From Pseudovibrio sp. JCM 19062 (GTDB lineage: Bacteria > Pseudomonadota > Alphaproteobacteria > Rhizobiales > Stappiaceae), in the NCBI GenBank assembly GCA_001310715.1, contig BAXV01000001.1, forward strand, positions 1 to 64,000: DNA of 64,000 bases, written 5' to 3'. Within the stretch, counting starts at the first letter, position 1, and the number at the start of each line of letters is the position of its first letter. Below, in pieces: positions 1 through 9,958 of the stretch. The position numbers were made by a program, and so were the translations under genes. The notes beneath the pieces are model-generated. The model saw only the letters and a list, made by a program, of their open reading frames with translations, did no database searches and was not told the origin of the DNA.

Positions 1-306
1 CTTTGGCCTTCGCCGTCCGCGACGAGGCTGCTGCTGGCCACGGTTTTGGGCTGGACGCTTTTCAGTGCCAGTTGTGGAGGCCGCAGGAGAAGCAGAAGTT
101 GCAGATGCGGATGCAGGTGCAGCGGAGCCTTCCTGGCCCGGCACAACTACACGGCGCTTCTTCTTTTCCACGACGACTGCCTTGGAGCGGCCGTGGGAGA
201 AGCTCTGCTTAACAGTGCCCTTCTCAACACTGCCTCCGCGTTTGAGGCCCAGCGTTTTCTTTTCCCCGCCGTCGGGATTGTCGTGGTTGTTTTTGGTATC
301 GCTCAT
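1..306 (-). CDS. infB: Translation initiation factor IF-2, N-terminal part (cut by window edge)
   Basis: Only the first 102 codons lie in the window. The protein starts MSDTKNNHD and contains the typical alphaproteobacterial IF-2 N-terminal block, with [20 protein letters not shown] at about residues 33-52. An Ala/Ser-rich then Arg-rich linker follows. The GTPase domain would lie upstream of base 1. IF-2 brings initiator tRNA to the 30S subunit and hydrolyses GTP at subunit joining. The ATG at 304-306 follows a GAAGGC ribosome-binding stretch and lies 7 bases after the stop of the rnpM-type gene, so it is probably translated from the same nusA-operon transcript. Confidence 0.93.
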   Translation of the reverse strand, partial: MSDTKNNHDNPDGGEKKTLGLKRGGSVEKGTVKQSFSHGRSKAVVVEKKKRRVVVPGQEGSAAPASASATSASPAASTTGTEKRPAQNRGQQQPRRGRRRPK

Positions 307-313
307 ATTGCCT

Positions 314-980
314 TCAGTCCTGCGCCACTGCACCCTTTGTACCGTCGTCGTCGGCCTTAACAGAGACTTCGCGGAATAGCGCAAGGCGTTGCGCATGCTT
401 CACGAAATTTCTGCCCGCCTCGCCGGCCAGCAGTACAGCATGTATAACGTTTTCCCGACCCAGATGCGTACTCATCTGCTCCGAGGTAAACTGGCGGATC
501 ACGCTGAGACGATCCACCTTGCCAAATCTAGAAGCGGCTACGGCCGCCAACTTACGCACACCATCTTCAGAGGCATCAGTGGCGTGTACCAGAGCAAGAA
601 CACTCTCTTTTTTTGAGAGCTGCCTCGACTTTCGAAAATCCAACAATCAGATTGCCGGCTTTTCGGCTAATGGACAGTGCGCCCAAAGTTGCCTGCTCTA
701 GTAGTTTGTCGGTGTGGTCGGCCAAACCGTCTTCAGCGTTAACCTGCTCCTTAAAGCCTCTCGAGAAAGCACGCTTTTTGATCGCTTCCTGCAAAACAGA
801 CTTCTTTGCGGTCACCCATACCCCACGTCCCGGGAGGGTGCCCTTCACATCAACTACAACAGTCTTGTCAGGAGCCATAACGAATCTGAGAAGATCTGTC
901 ACCGGTAGAACTTCACGCGTTATTGCGCAGGTGCGTTCCGTCGGCTCATTTTTTCTCGGCACTTCGTTATCCCAATCCAA
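314..980 (-). CDS. YlxR/RnpM-type RNA-binding protein with L7Ae-like C-terminus (frameshifted)
   Basis: The first part, from 980, carries the YlxR (DUF448) signature: an RTCAITRE start motif, then RGVWV. The second part, read in another frame down to 314, has an L7Ae-like Ala-rich fold with KAGNLIVGF at the junction. The two join at a T7 run (608-614). One inserted or missing base there restores a single protein of about 220 residues, the usual alphaproteobacterial length. The family sits between nusA and infB and binds RNA (RNase P modulation in Firmicutes). The start is uncertain: a TTG at 980 opens the frame, but a GTG six codons later is equally plausible. Confidence 0.85.
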
Positions 981-1094
981 CTATTGTTGTTATTTTTCAT
1001 TCAGTTACGGGGATGCAGAAACCTGCAGTCACATGCTGCAATTTCAACACACCCCCGTATAAATCTTTTTTTTCTGCAGTCAAGCGGCTACAGA

Positions 1095-2899
1095 TTATTT
1101 AGAGGACGGCTCGCCTTTAGCGTCTTCTTCACCGCTCTCTTGCGCCAATTCCTCGTCGGCGTCAACCACAGTCTCTTCAATTGTTTCGTCTGCGGAGACT
1201 TCGTCTTCGAGTTCCGGCTCCTGCTCAGAAGCTTCAAGTTCTTCATCAGAAGAGACTTCCTGCTCTTCGTCAGAAGCCTCCAGCTCTTCGTCAGATGCCT
1301 CTAGCTCATCATCAACTGCTTCCAGCTCTTCGTCAGAAACTTCCACGAGATCTTCTGCAGAAATCCAGCCTGCTGCAACACGGGCTGACATAACGATGGC
1401 TTCCGCATCTGCGCGAGACAGATCGAAACTGCTCAGACTACCTTCTACGCGAATGGTTTCTTTATCCTTACGCTCGGTCCAGCCAACAAGGTCGTCAGCT
1501 GCACAGCCTGCAAGGTCTTCCATGGTTTTGATTTCGTCTTTACCCAATGCAACCAGCATTGCGGAAGTGAGACCAGGAACCTGAACCAGTTCGTCGGAAA
1601 CACCAAGCTGACGACGCTCTTCCGCAAGTTTTGCTTCCTGTTCTTCCAGGAATTCACGGGCGCGCGCCTGAATTTCGTCGCAGTCTCTTCGTCGAAGCCT
1701 TCGATAGAGGAGATTTCGTCGAGGTCAACGTACGCGACTTCCTCTACAGAAGTAAAGCCTTCTGATGCGAGAAGTTGAGAAACCATCTCATCAACATTCA
1801 GTGTATTCTGGAAGAGATCAGAGCGAACCTGGAATTCTTTCTGGCGACGCTCGGACTCTTCAGCTTCCGTCATAATGTCGATGCCCCAGCCGGTCAGCTG
1901 AGAGGCGAGACGAACGTTCTGACCACGGCGACCAATTGCCAGTGATAGCTGGTCATTCGGGACAACCACTTCAATACGCTCGGAATCTTCGTCAAGAACA
2001 ACTTTGGCAACTTCAGCAGGCTGAAGCGCGTTCACGATGAAGGTTGCGGCATCATCATTCCACGGAATGATGTCGATTTTTTCACCCTGAAGCTCACCAA
2101 CAACCGCCTGAACACGGGAGCCACGCATACCAACACACGCGCCAACCGGATCGATAGAACTGTCGCTGGACAGAACAGCAATTTTTGCACGGGAGCCCGG
2201 ATCGCGAGCAACGGCCTTGATCTCGATAACACCGTCGTAGATTTCCGGCACTTCCTGCGCGAACAGTTTAGCCATGAACTGTGGGTGTGTACGGGACAGG
2301 AATACCTGCGGACCGCGCTGTTCGCGGCGTACATCAAAGATCAACGCGCGGATGCGATCACCATTGCGGAAGATTTCGCGTGGGATCAGTTCGTCGCGGC
2401 GAACGATTGCTTCGCCCTTACCGGTGTCAACGACGACGTTGCCGTATTCAACACGCTTCACAACAGCGTTGAGCACTTCACCAATACGGTCTTTGAACTC
2501 ATCGTACTGCTGATCACGCTCGGCTTCGCGTACTTTCTGAACGATCACCTGCTTGGCAGACTGGGCTGCGATGCGGCCAAAGTCCAGCGGTGGTAGCGGA
2601 TCTGCCATAAAGTCGCCGACGGTTGCATCCGGGTTGCGCTCCTGCGCATCAACCAGAGCAATCTCGGTGGAGATATTTTCGACAACCTCAACAACCTGCA
2701 GCAAACGCTGGAGGCGAATTTCACCGGTTTTCGGATTAATCTCAGCACGAACTTCAGTCTCGGTGCCATAACGGGAGCGAGCGGCTTTTTGGATTGCATC
2801 CTCAAGAGCAGCAATCACGATGCTACGGTCGATCGACTTTTCGCGGGCAACCGCGTCAGCGATCTGCAGCAGCTCCAAACGGTTTGCGCTGATAGCCAT
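1095..2899 (-). CDS. nusA: Transcription termination/antitermination factor NusA (frameshifted)
   Basis: NusA binds RNA polymerase and nascent RNA and controls pausing, termination and antitermination. Starting at ATG 2899 behind an AAGGAG site are the N-terminal polymerase-binding domain, the S1 domain (residues about 130-200) and the KH domains, with GACVGMRGSRVQ and LAIGRRGQNVRLAS as their RNA-binding loops. The C-terminal helix-hairpin-helix repeats follow. Near 1678-1683 one base is missing after DEETA. The other frame then continues with the second acidic repeat and runs to 1095. The reconstructed protein is about 600 residues, longer than E. coli NusA because of a very acidic repetitive tail. 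Gene order rimP-nusA-rnpM-infB is the conserved operon. Confidence 0.95.
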
Positions 2900-3017
2900 T
2901 CCTCGTCAACTCCTTCCACGCCCTGCTTTCCTTCACACCAGCAGGAACATCAAAACAAAAGGGTGGCTCTTAAATTTCGGAACCGCCCATACCCCATTGC
3001 GCAACAAGAACAGCTAA

Positions 3018-3608
3018 TCAGTGACTGAGGTAACTGTCATCGTCCGTAGGCTCACCACGGGCTGCTTTTGCGGCTTTATCGGCTTTCAAAGCCGCGTCAA
3101 TCAATTCATCGGTCAAAACCAGTACGGCTGACCCGATCTCATCCAATGGAAGACGGGATGTCTCGTCCTGACCGTCCTGTGCGTCGGACAGTCTGATGAC
3201 GGCACTTCCCTCTTCCACACCAATGATTTGTCCACGGTATCTCTTGCGCCCAGCTTGCGGCACAGACATTTCGATTTTCACAACATGTCCTGCCCAGCGC
3301 TCGAAATCGCCTGCGCGAACGAGCGGGCGGTCAATACCTGGAGATGAAACTTCGAGATGATAGGCACCAGAAATCGGGTCGTCGACATCCAACGCCGGGG
3401 AAACTGCGTGGCTGATTTCTTCACAATCTTCAACAGCCATTGACCCGTCCGGGCGCTCTGCCATGATTTGAAGGGTGCAGCCGTTATTTCCGTTTACACG
3501 GATGCGCACCAGTCGGTAGCCCAGATCAGCAATGACCGGCTCAACAATTTCAGCAACGCGGGCCTCTAGGCCCTTTTCCTTTATAATCCGGGGATCGGTT
3601 TCGTCCAC
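3018..3608 (-). CDS. rimP: Ribosome maturation factor RimP
   Basis: RimP assists assembly of the 30S subunit. The 196-residue protein has the conserved N-terminal alpha/beta domain with GYRLVRIRV and the family block [20 protein letters not shown] at about residues 83-102, followed by a C-terminal SH3-like barrel ([12 protein letters not shown]). The start is a GTG at 3608 followed by DETD; no ATG fits the family alignment better. The gene is intact and heads the nusA-infB operon. The gap of 118 bases to nusA holds no other gene. Confidence 0.95.
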   Translation of the reverse strand: MDETDPRIIKEKGLEARVAEIVEPVIADLGYRLVRIRVNGNNGCTLQIMAERPDGSMAVEDCEEISHAVSPALDVDDPISGAYHLEVSSPGIDRPLVRAGDFERWAGHVVKIEMSVPQAGRKRYRGQIIGVEEGSAVIRLSDAQDGQDETSRLPLDEIGSAVLVLTDELIDAALKADKAAKAARGEPTDDDSYLSH

Positions 3609-3629
3609 TTGGTACCTATCGTCTTAATG

Positions 3630-3652
3630 CAAAGACATACTTGGTGTCTTTG
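3630..3652 (-). promoter_or_regulatory. Inverted repeat in the rimP leader
   Basis: CAAAGACA (3630-3637) and TGTCTTTG (3645-3652) form a perfect 8-bp stem with a 7-base loop, 22 bases upstream of the rimP start. No U-tract follows it on the minus strand, so it does not look like a terminator. It could be an operator or a leader hairpin of the rimP-nusA-infB operon. Function is not established. Confidence 0.35.
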
Positions 3653-3710
3653 GCAGTTATTTTCGGATACCTGATTTTCGACAGTCAGGCATCAATACCG
3701 ACTTAGCTAA

Positions 3711-3744
3711 TAAAAAAAAGAGCGGGTCCTTTCGGGGCCCACTC
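3711..3744 (-). terminator. Rho-independent terminator after trmB
   Basis: A GC-rich hairpin spans 3720-3744 (GAGCGGGTCC against GGGGCCCACTC, one mismatch). On the minus strand it is followed by an uninterrupted T8 tract at 3712-3719. It lies about 110 bases past the trmB stop and separates trmB from the rimP operon. Confidence 0.85.
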
Positions 3745-3853
3745 CTCAATGCTCTTAACTGAGCCGATAGAGAACTCTTGCTCTGCAATATAGTCATTTG
3801 CCCACTGTATGCAACAGAAAATCAAGATATGGGCAGACAAAAGAGAGCCCTCG

Positions 3854-4562
3854 TCAGCTTTTCATCTCTGCGGTCCGCAAAAATGTCAGGTAACGACCAA
3901 TTCTACCTTCGCGGTGAGCCTTGCGTTCATACCGTGTGCCCGGCCAATTGTGCCACGGGGTACGCCAATCGGCGGCGCACTCGGCAGTCCACTCAAAGGC
4001 GGGATGTTTGCGACAATGGGACAAGTCCAATCGACGTAGGTGTCGATATCACTGGCGAACCGGTATTCGCATCCGGGCTTCAAAGCTCTGGCGATGCGCG
4101 TCAGGTTGATCTGATTCACAAAGCGACGTTTCCAGTGCTTCTTCTTTGGCCATGGATCAGGATAGAGCTGATAAGCCATATCCAATGATGTAGCCGGGAG
4201 CCAATCGAGCAGTTTGCCAGCGTCATCGTCGTAGAGACGAATATTCTTCAGGCCATGCTCTTCAATGCTTGTGACAGCTTGATGATGCCGGAACTGAACG
4301 GCTCGCAGCCGATAAAACCGATCTCCGGGTTTTCTGTGGCGCGATGAATTAGGTGTTCGCTGCCCCCGAACCCAATCTCCAGACAAACACTCTTGACTGG
4401 TACGGGGAACAATTCCGCCAGATTTTCCGGTGGGGACTGCGTCAGGTCCAATGCCACGGTTGGCAGGACCTCCTGAAGCAAATGCGACTGTCGCGGACTT
4501 GCTGGCTTTCCGACACGGCGGCCGAAAAAGGAGCCTTTGTAGTGATCTACCATCGTTCTCAT
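3854..4562 (-). CDS. trmB: tRNA (guanine-N7-)-methyltransferase (two frameshifts)
   Basis: TrmB makes m7G46 in tRNA using S-adenosylmethionine. The N-terminal half shows [11 protein letters not shown] and the SAM-binding block [12 protein letters not shown]. The middle has the catalytic [15 protein letters not shown]. The C-terminal part, recovered only in a third frame, reads [18 protein letters not shown] then an RYERK segment and ends at a TGA at 3854-3856. The frame breaks lie near 4255-4265 and 4020-4030. Reconstructed length is about 235 residues, normal for the family. The gene sits directly downstream of metK, which makes its cofactor, as in related genomes. Confidence 0.9.
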
Positions 4563-4597
4563 AAATACAAACTGGCCGGAGATTGCCCCGGCCAGTT
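4560..4597 (-). terminator. Terminator-like hairpin after metK
   Basis: A perfect 10-bp stem (AACTGGCCGG 4570-4579 with CCGGCCAGTT 4588-4597) is followed on the minus strand by an imperfect T-rich stretch (TTTGTATTTAT) that leads into the trmB start. It could terminate or attenuate metK readthrough into trmB. Confidence 0.6.
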
Positions 4598-4619
4598 GTC
4601 TATTCTCTAGCGTTAGAGG

Positions 4620-5803
4620 TTAAGCGTAGGCTTTCTCTACAGCATCACGCAGGTTATGGACAAGGTCGATTTTCTCCCATGAGAAACCGCCGTCACGTTC
4701 TGCCTCACGTCCGAAGTGGCCGTAGGCTGCTGTGCGTGCATAGATTGGCTTGTTCAAACCGAGGTGCTCACGAATACCGCGCGGCGTCAAACTCATGACT
4801 TCGCGGATTGCAGCTTCAACGCGCTCGCCTTCAACACGGCCTGTGCCATGCAGGTTGACGAAAACGGACTGCGGATCGGCAATACCAATCGCATAAGACA
4901 GCTGAATGGTGCATTTGTCTGCCAGATCAGCGGCCACCACGTTTTTCGCCAAGTAGCGTGCTGCATATGCAGCAGAGCGGTCGACCTTGGTCGGGTCTTT
5001 ACCGGAGAATGCACCACCACCGTGTGGAGCTGCACCGCCGTAGGTGTCTACGATGATCTTACGGCCTGTGAGACCACAATCACTATCCGGACCACCGATC
5101 ACGAACTTGCCGGTCGGGTTGATGTGCCAGATGGTGTTTTTGGTAACCCAGTCACCCGGCAGAGCTGCGCGAATGTAAGGTTCTACAACGGCGCGCACAT
5201 CGTCGGATGTCATGGTTTCATCCAGATGCTGAGTAGACAGCACGATGGATGTTGCCTCAACCGGTTTGCCATCTTCATAGCGGATGGAAACCTGACTCTT
5301 GGCATCAGGCCGAGCATAGGCTCATTGCCGGATTTGCGCGCCTCTGCGAGCAAACGCAGGATCTTGTGGGCGTACAGGATCGGAGCTGGCATCAGCTCTT
5401 CGGTTTCGCGGCACGCGTAACCGAACATGATGCCCTGATCGCCGGCGCCTTCGTCCTTATTGCCAGCGGCATCTACGCCCTGAGCAATATCTGCGGACTG
5501 ACCGTGCAAAAGAACCTGAACATCCAGGTCTTTCCAGTTAAAGCCAGCCTGCGCATACCCGATGTCCTTGATGGCAAGACGGGCGATGTGGGCCAGATAT
5601 TCATTGGTAAGAGATGCCGGACCACGGGTCTCACCTGCAATAACAAGCTTGTTCGTTGTTGCAAGCGTTTCACACGCAACGCGGGCTTCTGGCATTTCCT
5701 TTAGAAATGCGTCTACGATCGTATCTGAAACGCGATCGCAAACCTTGTCGGGGTGGCCTTCTGAAACCGATTCCGACGTGAACACATAGTTCTGACGAGC
5801 CAT
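4620..5803 (-). CDS. metK: S-adenosylmethionine synthetase (one frameshift)
   Basis: MetK joins ATP and methionine to give SAM. The N-terminal domain shows [16 protein letters not shown] (methionine/ATP site) and [12 protein letters not shown], the adenine-binding motif. The C-terminal part has [19 protein letters not shown], the P-loop-like signature, and ends EKAYA at 4620. One base is missing near 5310, after the residues EPMLG. The other frame continues with [16 protein letters not shown] and the rest. The length of about 394 residues matches the family. ATG 5803 is preferred over an in-frame TTG two codons upstream. An essential gene broken by one base points to a sequence error. Confidence 0.95.
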
Positions 5804-5825
5804 TGGCAAACGTCCTTCTGGAAGA

Positions 5826-5860
5826 TAAATAGAAATGAAGCGACGGTAAATCCGTCGCCT
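5826..5860 (-). terminator. Small hairpin between the HTH regulator and metK
   Basis: GCGACGG (5840-5846) pairs perfectly with CCGTCGC (5852-5858). On the minus strand a T-rich but interrupted tract (TTCATTTCTATTT) follows. It may be the terminator of the upstream HTH gene or a metK leader hairpin. No recognised SAM riboswitch pattern was found around it. Confidence 0.4.
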
Positions 5861-5950
5861 CCGATGTTACATCAAACAAGGAATGTCGATTACGTCAAGA
5901 GATTTAGCTCAAAATTGCGGGAGAATTGCGAAAATTTACGGATCACAAAC

Positions 5951-6359
5951 TCAATCTTCATCCCCAGCAATACTCTTCACGAGCTCGACAACCTTCTTAC
6001 GGACTTTCGGGTTTTCAATACGTACGAAAGCCTTGTTGAGGCTAAGCCATCAGAAGATGACAAGAAGTCGACAACATAGGTGGTTTGTGGGTTATCACCA
6101 ACGCCAGGGACTTCATCCGGCGTACCGGGAGCATCTTCAAAGAAAAAGGCGACAGGCACTTTCAGAATGGTCGCAATGTGCTGTAAGCGGCTTGCACCAA
6201 TCCGGTTTGTCCCTTTTTCATACTTCTGAATCTGCTGGAATGTAATGCCAAGGCTCTCACCGAGCTTTTCCTGGCTCATACCAAGCATCATGCGGCGCAA
6301 GCGTACTCTGCTGCCGACATGAACGTCGATAGGGTTTGGTGCTTTTTTTTGCTGGGCAT
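5951..6359 (-). CDS. XRE-family HTH transcriptional regulator (two frameshifts)
   Basis: The core is a Cro/C1-type helix-turn-helix, GMSQEKLGESLGITFQQIQK, followed by YEKGTNRIGASRL, the block shared by the HTH regulators found between lnt and metK in many Hyphomicrobiales. The start lies in the A8 run at 6341-6348. With nine A the frame opens at ATG 6359 (MPSKKKAPNPIDVHVG). A second break near 6046-6050 leads to the normal ending NKAFVRIENPKVRKK, closing at TGA 5951-5953. Reconstructed length is about 136 residues. The target genes are unknown; position suggests a housekeeping regulator rather than a phage repressor. Confidence 0.85.
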
Positions 6360-6601
6360 TATCAAAGGCCCTCTTCTTTGGTTTTTTTTACGGTGCCTTA
6401 CCGTGGGTTTTTATTTAAACAAGGGCGCATCTCAGCATCCCTTGCAAGAACGCAATTCATCAAACCTGCATTTCGGCAAGTGCCAAAACACCCTCTGACG
6501 GAGGCATCGCTGGCAGGCCCGTAAGGCTTTTTTATGGTCCAATCTGACGATTAGGATAAAAACCTTTGCGTGTATTAGATGACGATATTTGCGTGCATTC
6601 G

Positions 6602-8212
6602 TCAATCTCTACGGGTAGGTAATAATTGCTGCATCACCAATAGGATGCTAACAACTACTAGAATAATTCCCCAAAAAAATTGAATCACCCATCCTTACGT
6701 AAAGCGTGGGCCTTAGTATTTCAGGCAATTCATTATCGAAACTACCTTTTTTTATTTAAAACAACTTCTGCGAGTATTCTACCATTGGAATCTACTAGGC
6801 CAGAAATACCAGTATTAGCAGCTCGCACCAACGGCACGCCTTGCTCGACTGCTCTAATTCTTGCCTGAGCCAGATGCTGGTAGGGACCCGACGTTTCGCC
6901 AAACCAGCCATCATTTGTTAGATTTACGAGCAAGTTAGGCCGCTCTTCTTCCGAGAGCATGGTTTGCGGAAAGATCGCTTCATAACAAATCAGCGGCTGA
7001 AAACTAAGTGAATTTCTTAAATCTATTTTCTCAAACCGAGGCCCCGCGGTAAAGTCTTCGGGGGCCGGAACAAGACGCTCCACACCAATGGATTGTAGGA
7101 GCGGACGCATCGGCAAATATTCCCCAAACGGAACCAGGTGCACTTTGTCATAGATATCTATGAGTGCACCTTCGTCCGATACAACAAATGTACTGTTAAA
7201 AAAGTGATTACCGCTTGCTGAGACTTCGCGTCGAATGCCACCGGTAATCAACATTGTATTTTGGGGAAGTGTGGCTGCAATCGCCTCCAGAGCGCCCGGT
7301 TCTTCATCCAGCAGAAACGGAAAAGCCGATTCAGGCAGAAGATCAGCGTTTCCTTATCCAGATTCATCTCTGCAAGAGCCTGCTCTGTTTGCTGCAAATA
7401 GAGCGGCAGGAGCCTTTGCCGGTTCTCGGGCTTCCACTTGTCAGCCTGGGGCACATTGGTTGTATAACGAGCACCTGATGACCCGCAACCGGCTGTTGCG
7501 GAGCCTGCAACCTATTCGTTCCGTATGCAACCACCCCTGCCCACACCAGCACACACGCGGTGATATAGACAGTGGCGGCTTTACGTTCCTGATCAATCAG
7601 GACAACAGGCATTGAGAAAAGCAGGAGGACGAGGAAGCCGACACCGTAAATTCCCAAGGCAGAGAAGCTCTGCATGAGTGTCAGGTTTTCGGCAAAGGCA
7701 TAGCCCCATACGTTCCACGGAAAGCCGGTCAGTATATGACCGCGCAGCCAGCTGGACAGGGCCAGTGCGACAGCGAAGAGCAGAATGCGGGAGATACCGG
7801 ATCTCCAGAAGGCGGAGGCTCCGCCCAATATAATGGAGGGGATCAGGGCAAGCCCGCCGGGCAGAATGAGCAACGCAAACGGGATCATCCAGGCGTAGCT
7901 TTCAGCGTCCACGAGGAACGCTTCGGCAATCCAGAACAGGCTGACCAAAAAAAAGCCAAAGAAAAACGCCCAGGACACCCGGAAGAACGCGACAAAGCGT
8001 GCTTTACGGCTTTCTGCTGCCTGTTGCTTTGCCCCATCAAGGAGCAGGATCAACTGCGGCAGGGTAAGCCAGAGGATGGGAAAGGCACCGTACGGGGGGA
8101 AGGCAAAGGCTGATGCCAGTCCCCCTACAAAAGCAAGTAGTGCACGTCTCCACCCTGATAATTCTCGAATACTGCTTATCAGAGTTCGAGGGGTATCAAT
8201 GGCAGCGACCAT
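6602..8212 (-). CDS. lnt: Apolipoprotein N-acyltransferase (several frameshifts)
   Basis: Lnt adds the third acyl chain to lipoproteins at the periplasmic face of the inner membrane. The N-terminal half has about six hydrophobic helices and the segment WNVWGYAF. The C-terminal half is the nitrilase-like domain: KVHLVPFGEYLPMRP holds the catalytic Lys, LICYEAIFP the catalytic Cys, and LVNLTNDGWFGETSGPYQH follows. Frame breaks lie near 7450, 7335, 6750 (T7 run) and 6680 (A7 run). After the last one the final transmembrane helix IILVVVSILLVM is recovered, ending at 6602. Total length is about 536 residues, as expected. corC lies immediately upstream. Confidence 0.93.
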
Positions 8213-8256
8213 GCCCCACTCCCGAATGTCATAGGTAAAAATTAGCGATGTGCTGC

Positions 8257-9408
8257 TTATTCCGCAGCTTCAGACTTCCGTGGGCGAACACGCTGAACAA
8301 CGACGCGCTGCTCAATCCGTCGCTTGGAAATGCGAAGACGCTTGATGCGACGCAAATCGGCATCAATCACTTCGAATTCGTAGGCCGGAAGGCTCTTATC
8401 GATGATCAACTCACCACGAACCGGAACCCTGTCCAAAATCGAGAACAACAGACCACCAAGGGTGTCCACCTCTTCTGTCTGCTCTTCACCGACTTGGAAG
8501 TCCGCTCCGAGTTCTTTTTGAAGATCATCCAAATCGATACGAGGATCAACCACCCAAACACCGGGGCTGACTGTCATGATAAGTTCTTCTTCGTCCTTAT
8601 CGTGCTCGTCTTCAATATCACCCACCACGGTCTCGACGATGTCCTCAAGAGACACAAGGCCGTCAGTTCCACCATATTCATCGATCACAAGTGCCATCTG
8701 GACACGGGTGACCTGCATCTTCTTCATCAGATCAGAAGAGGACATGGACGGTGGAACAAAGTGCAAAGGTCGGGTCAGTCCTGTTCTGTTCAATGGCGTG
8801 GACAGGTCAACACACGACAAATCGAGCAGAGATTTCTCTTCTGCACTTATCTCAGGCGCGCTCTGTTCCGGCTTCACCAATGTCAGTGGGGCACCGTTCT
8901 GATTGGCCTTCACAGCCAGCTCCACAAAGTAGGACATCAGGTCCTTAATGTGGATCATGCCCCGAGGGTCATCAAGGTTGTCATGATAAATCGGCATACG
9001 GGAGTGACCTGAGGCCTTAAACAAAGCCATCACTTCGCCGATTGTCGTTGTATCTTCCACGGCCTCAATATCGGCACGCGGGATCATGACATCTTCAACA
9101 CGAGACTCGCGCAGTTGGAGGATGTTGGTAAGCAACTCGCGCTCTTCCTTAGTGAAGGCAGCATCAGCACCTTCACTGTCGCGAGCGAGCTCATCTTCCA
9201 AATCTTCACGTAATGAGACAGCCGCGCTTCTTCGGATACCTTTAAACGGGTTTAGTATGGATCCAAGCCTGGTCAGAAAACCAGGCTTGGTCGCTTGTGG
9301 TTCAGAGGTATCGTCGGCGATAGCTGTGCCGGTACTACTTGCAGGCTCTGCATTCTCAGCCTGAGTGGAGGTGCTTGCACCTTCTGTACTTCGAGGTTCC
9401 GGGCTCAT
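8257..9408 (-). CDS. corC: CorC/HlyC-type CBS-domain protein
   Basis: The protein has a charged N-terminal segment, tandem CBS domains (RVEDVMIPRADIEAVE for the first, VTRVQMALVIDEYGGTDGLV for the second) and a C-terminal transporter-associated CorC_HlyC domain. It lacks the DUF21 membrane domain, so it is the soluble CorC form, linked to magnesium/cobalt efflux or ribosome-associated functions. ATG 9408 directly after GAGAGAG is the likely start; the open frame reaches 9477 but would overlap ybeY. The order ybeY-corC-lnt is conserved in proteobacteria. Confidence 0.9.
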   Translation of the reverse strand: MSPEPRSTEGASTSTQAENAEPASSTGTAIADDTSEPQATKPGFLTRLGSILNPFKGIRRSAAVSLREDLEDELARDSEGADAAFTKEERELLTNILQLRESRVEDVMIPRADIEAVEDTTTIGEVMALFKASGHSRMPIYHDNLDDPRGMIHIKDLMSYFVELAVKANQNGAPLTLVKPEQSAPEISAEEKSLLDLSCVDLSTPLNRTGLTRPLHFVPPSMSSSDLMKKMQVTRVQMALVIDEYGGTDGLVSLEDIVETVVGDIEDEHDKDEEELIMTVSPGVWVVDPRIDLDDLQKELGADFQVGEEQTEEVDTLGGLLFSILDRVPVRGELIIDKSLPAYEFEVIDADLRRIKRLRISKRRIEQRVVVQRVRPRKSEAAE

Positions 9409-9451
9409 CTCTCTCTCGTTGTTCCCTGTATTCCCAATGAATACTGGGGTG

Positions 9452-9958
9452 TCATTTATCAGCCGAAAGTGGCGCATCTTTGTATGGGTCGGGGATTTGC
9501 AGGCTCGCCAAAATCAGGCGCTCTTCCGCTTCCATTTCCTCCGCTTCCTCATCTACTTGGTGATCATATCCAAAAAGATGAAGGGTTCCATGAACAATAA
9601 GATGAATTAAGTGATGTTCGAATGGAATTTCAAGCTCCAGAGCTTCGCGCTTTACTGTCTCTTTTGCAATAACAATATCGCCCAAGAGTGGACCAAATGG
9701 CGGCTCTTCACTGTCATCTCCCGGAAAAGACAGAACATTTGTCGGTTTGTCTTTCTCGCGCCACATCTTATTCAGTGCCTGAATATGGGCATCATCGGTG
9801 AAGACAAGGGAGACTTCGGTATTTTCTACCACACCAAGGTCACTTGTTGCAAAAGCGGCAGCGATTGCCTTTTTAGCAATCGCCTCCAACAGATCTTCAC
9901 TCTGCCAATCGCCTGCTTCAATCAGCAGGTCGATGTGGACCGGGCAAGCTTTGTTCAT
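9452..9958 (-). CDS. ybeY: Endoribonuclease YbeY
   Basis: YbeY is a zinc-dependent endoribonuclease needed for 16S rRNA 3' maturation and ribosome quality control. The metal-binding motif [11 protein letters not shown] is intact at about residues 122-132, and the upstream block [10 protein letters not shown] is typical. The length of 168 residues is normal. The start codon overlaps the stop of the PhoH-like gene by 4 bases (ATGA), indicating translational coupling. Confidence 0.95.
   Translation of the reverse strand: MNKACPVHIDLLIEAGDWQSEDLLEAIAKKAIAAAFATSDLGVVENTEVSLVFTDDAHIQALNKMWREKDKPTNVLSFPGDDSEEPPFGPLLGDIVIAKETVKREALELEIPFEHHLIHLIVHGTLHLFGYDHQVDEEAEEMEAEERLILASLQIPDPYKDAPLSADK

Noticed and set aside
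4716..5420. 234-codon plus-strand frame opposite metK
   Set aside because: Antisense shadow of metK; no independent evidence of coding.
5826..5976. SAM riboswitch in front of metK
   Set aside because: I searched for SAM-II and SAM/SAH-like conserved stretches and found only a short hairpin with a T-rich tail; not enough to call one.
8248..9012. 254-codon plus-strand frame opposite corC
   Set aside because: Fully antisense to an intact, well-recognised gene; composition is a mirror of corC codons.
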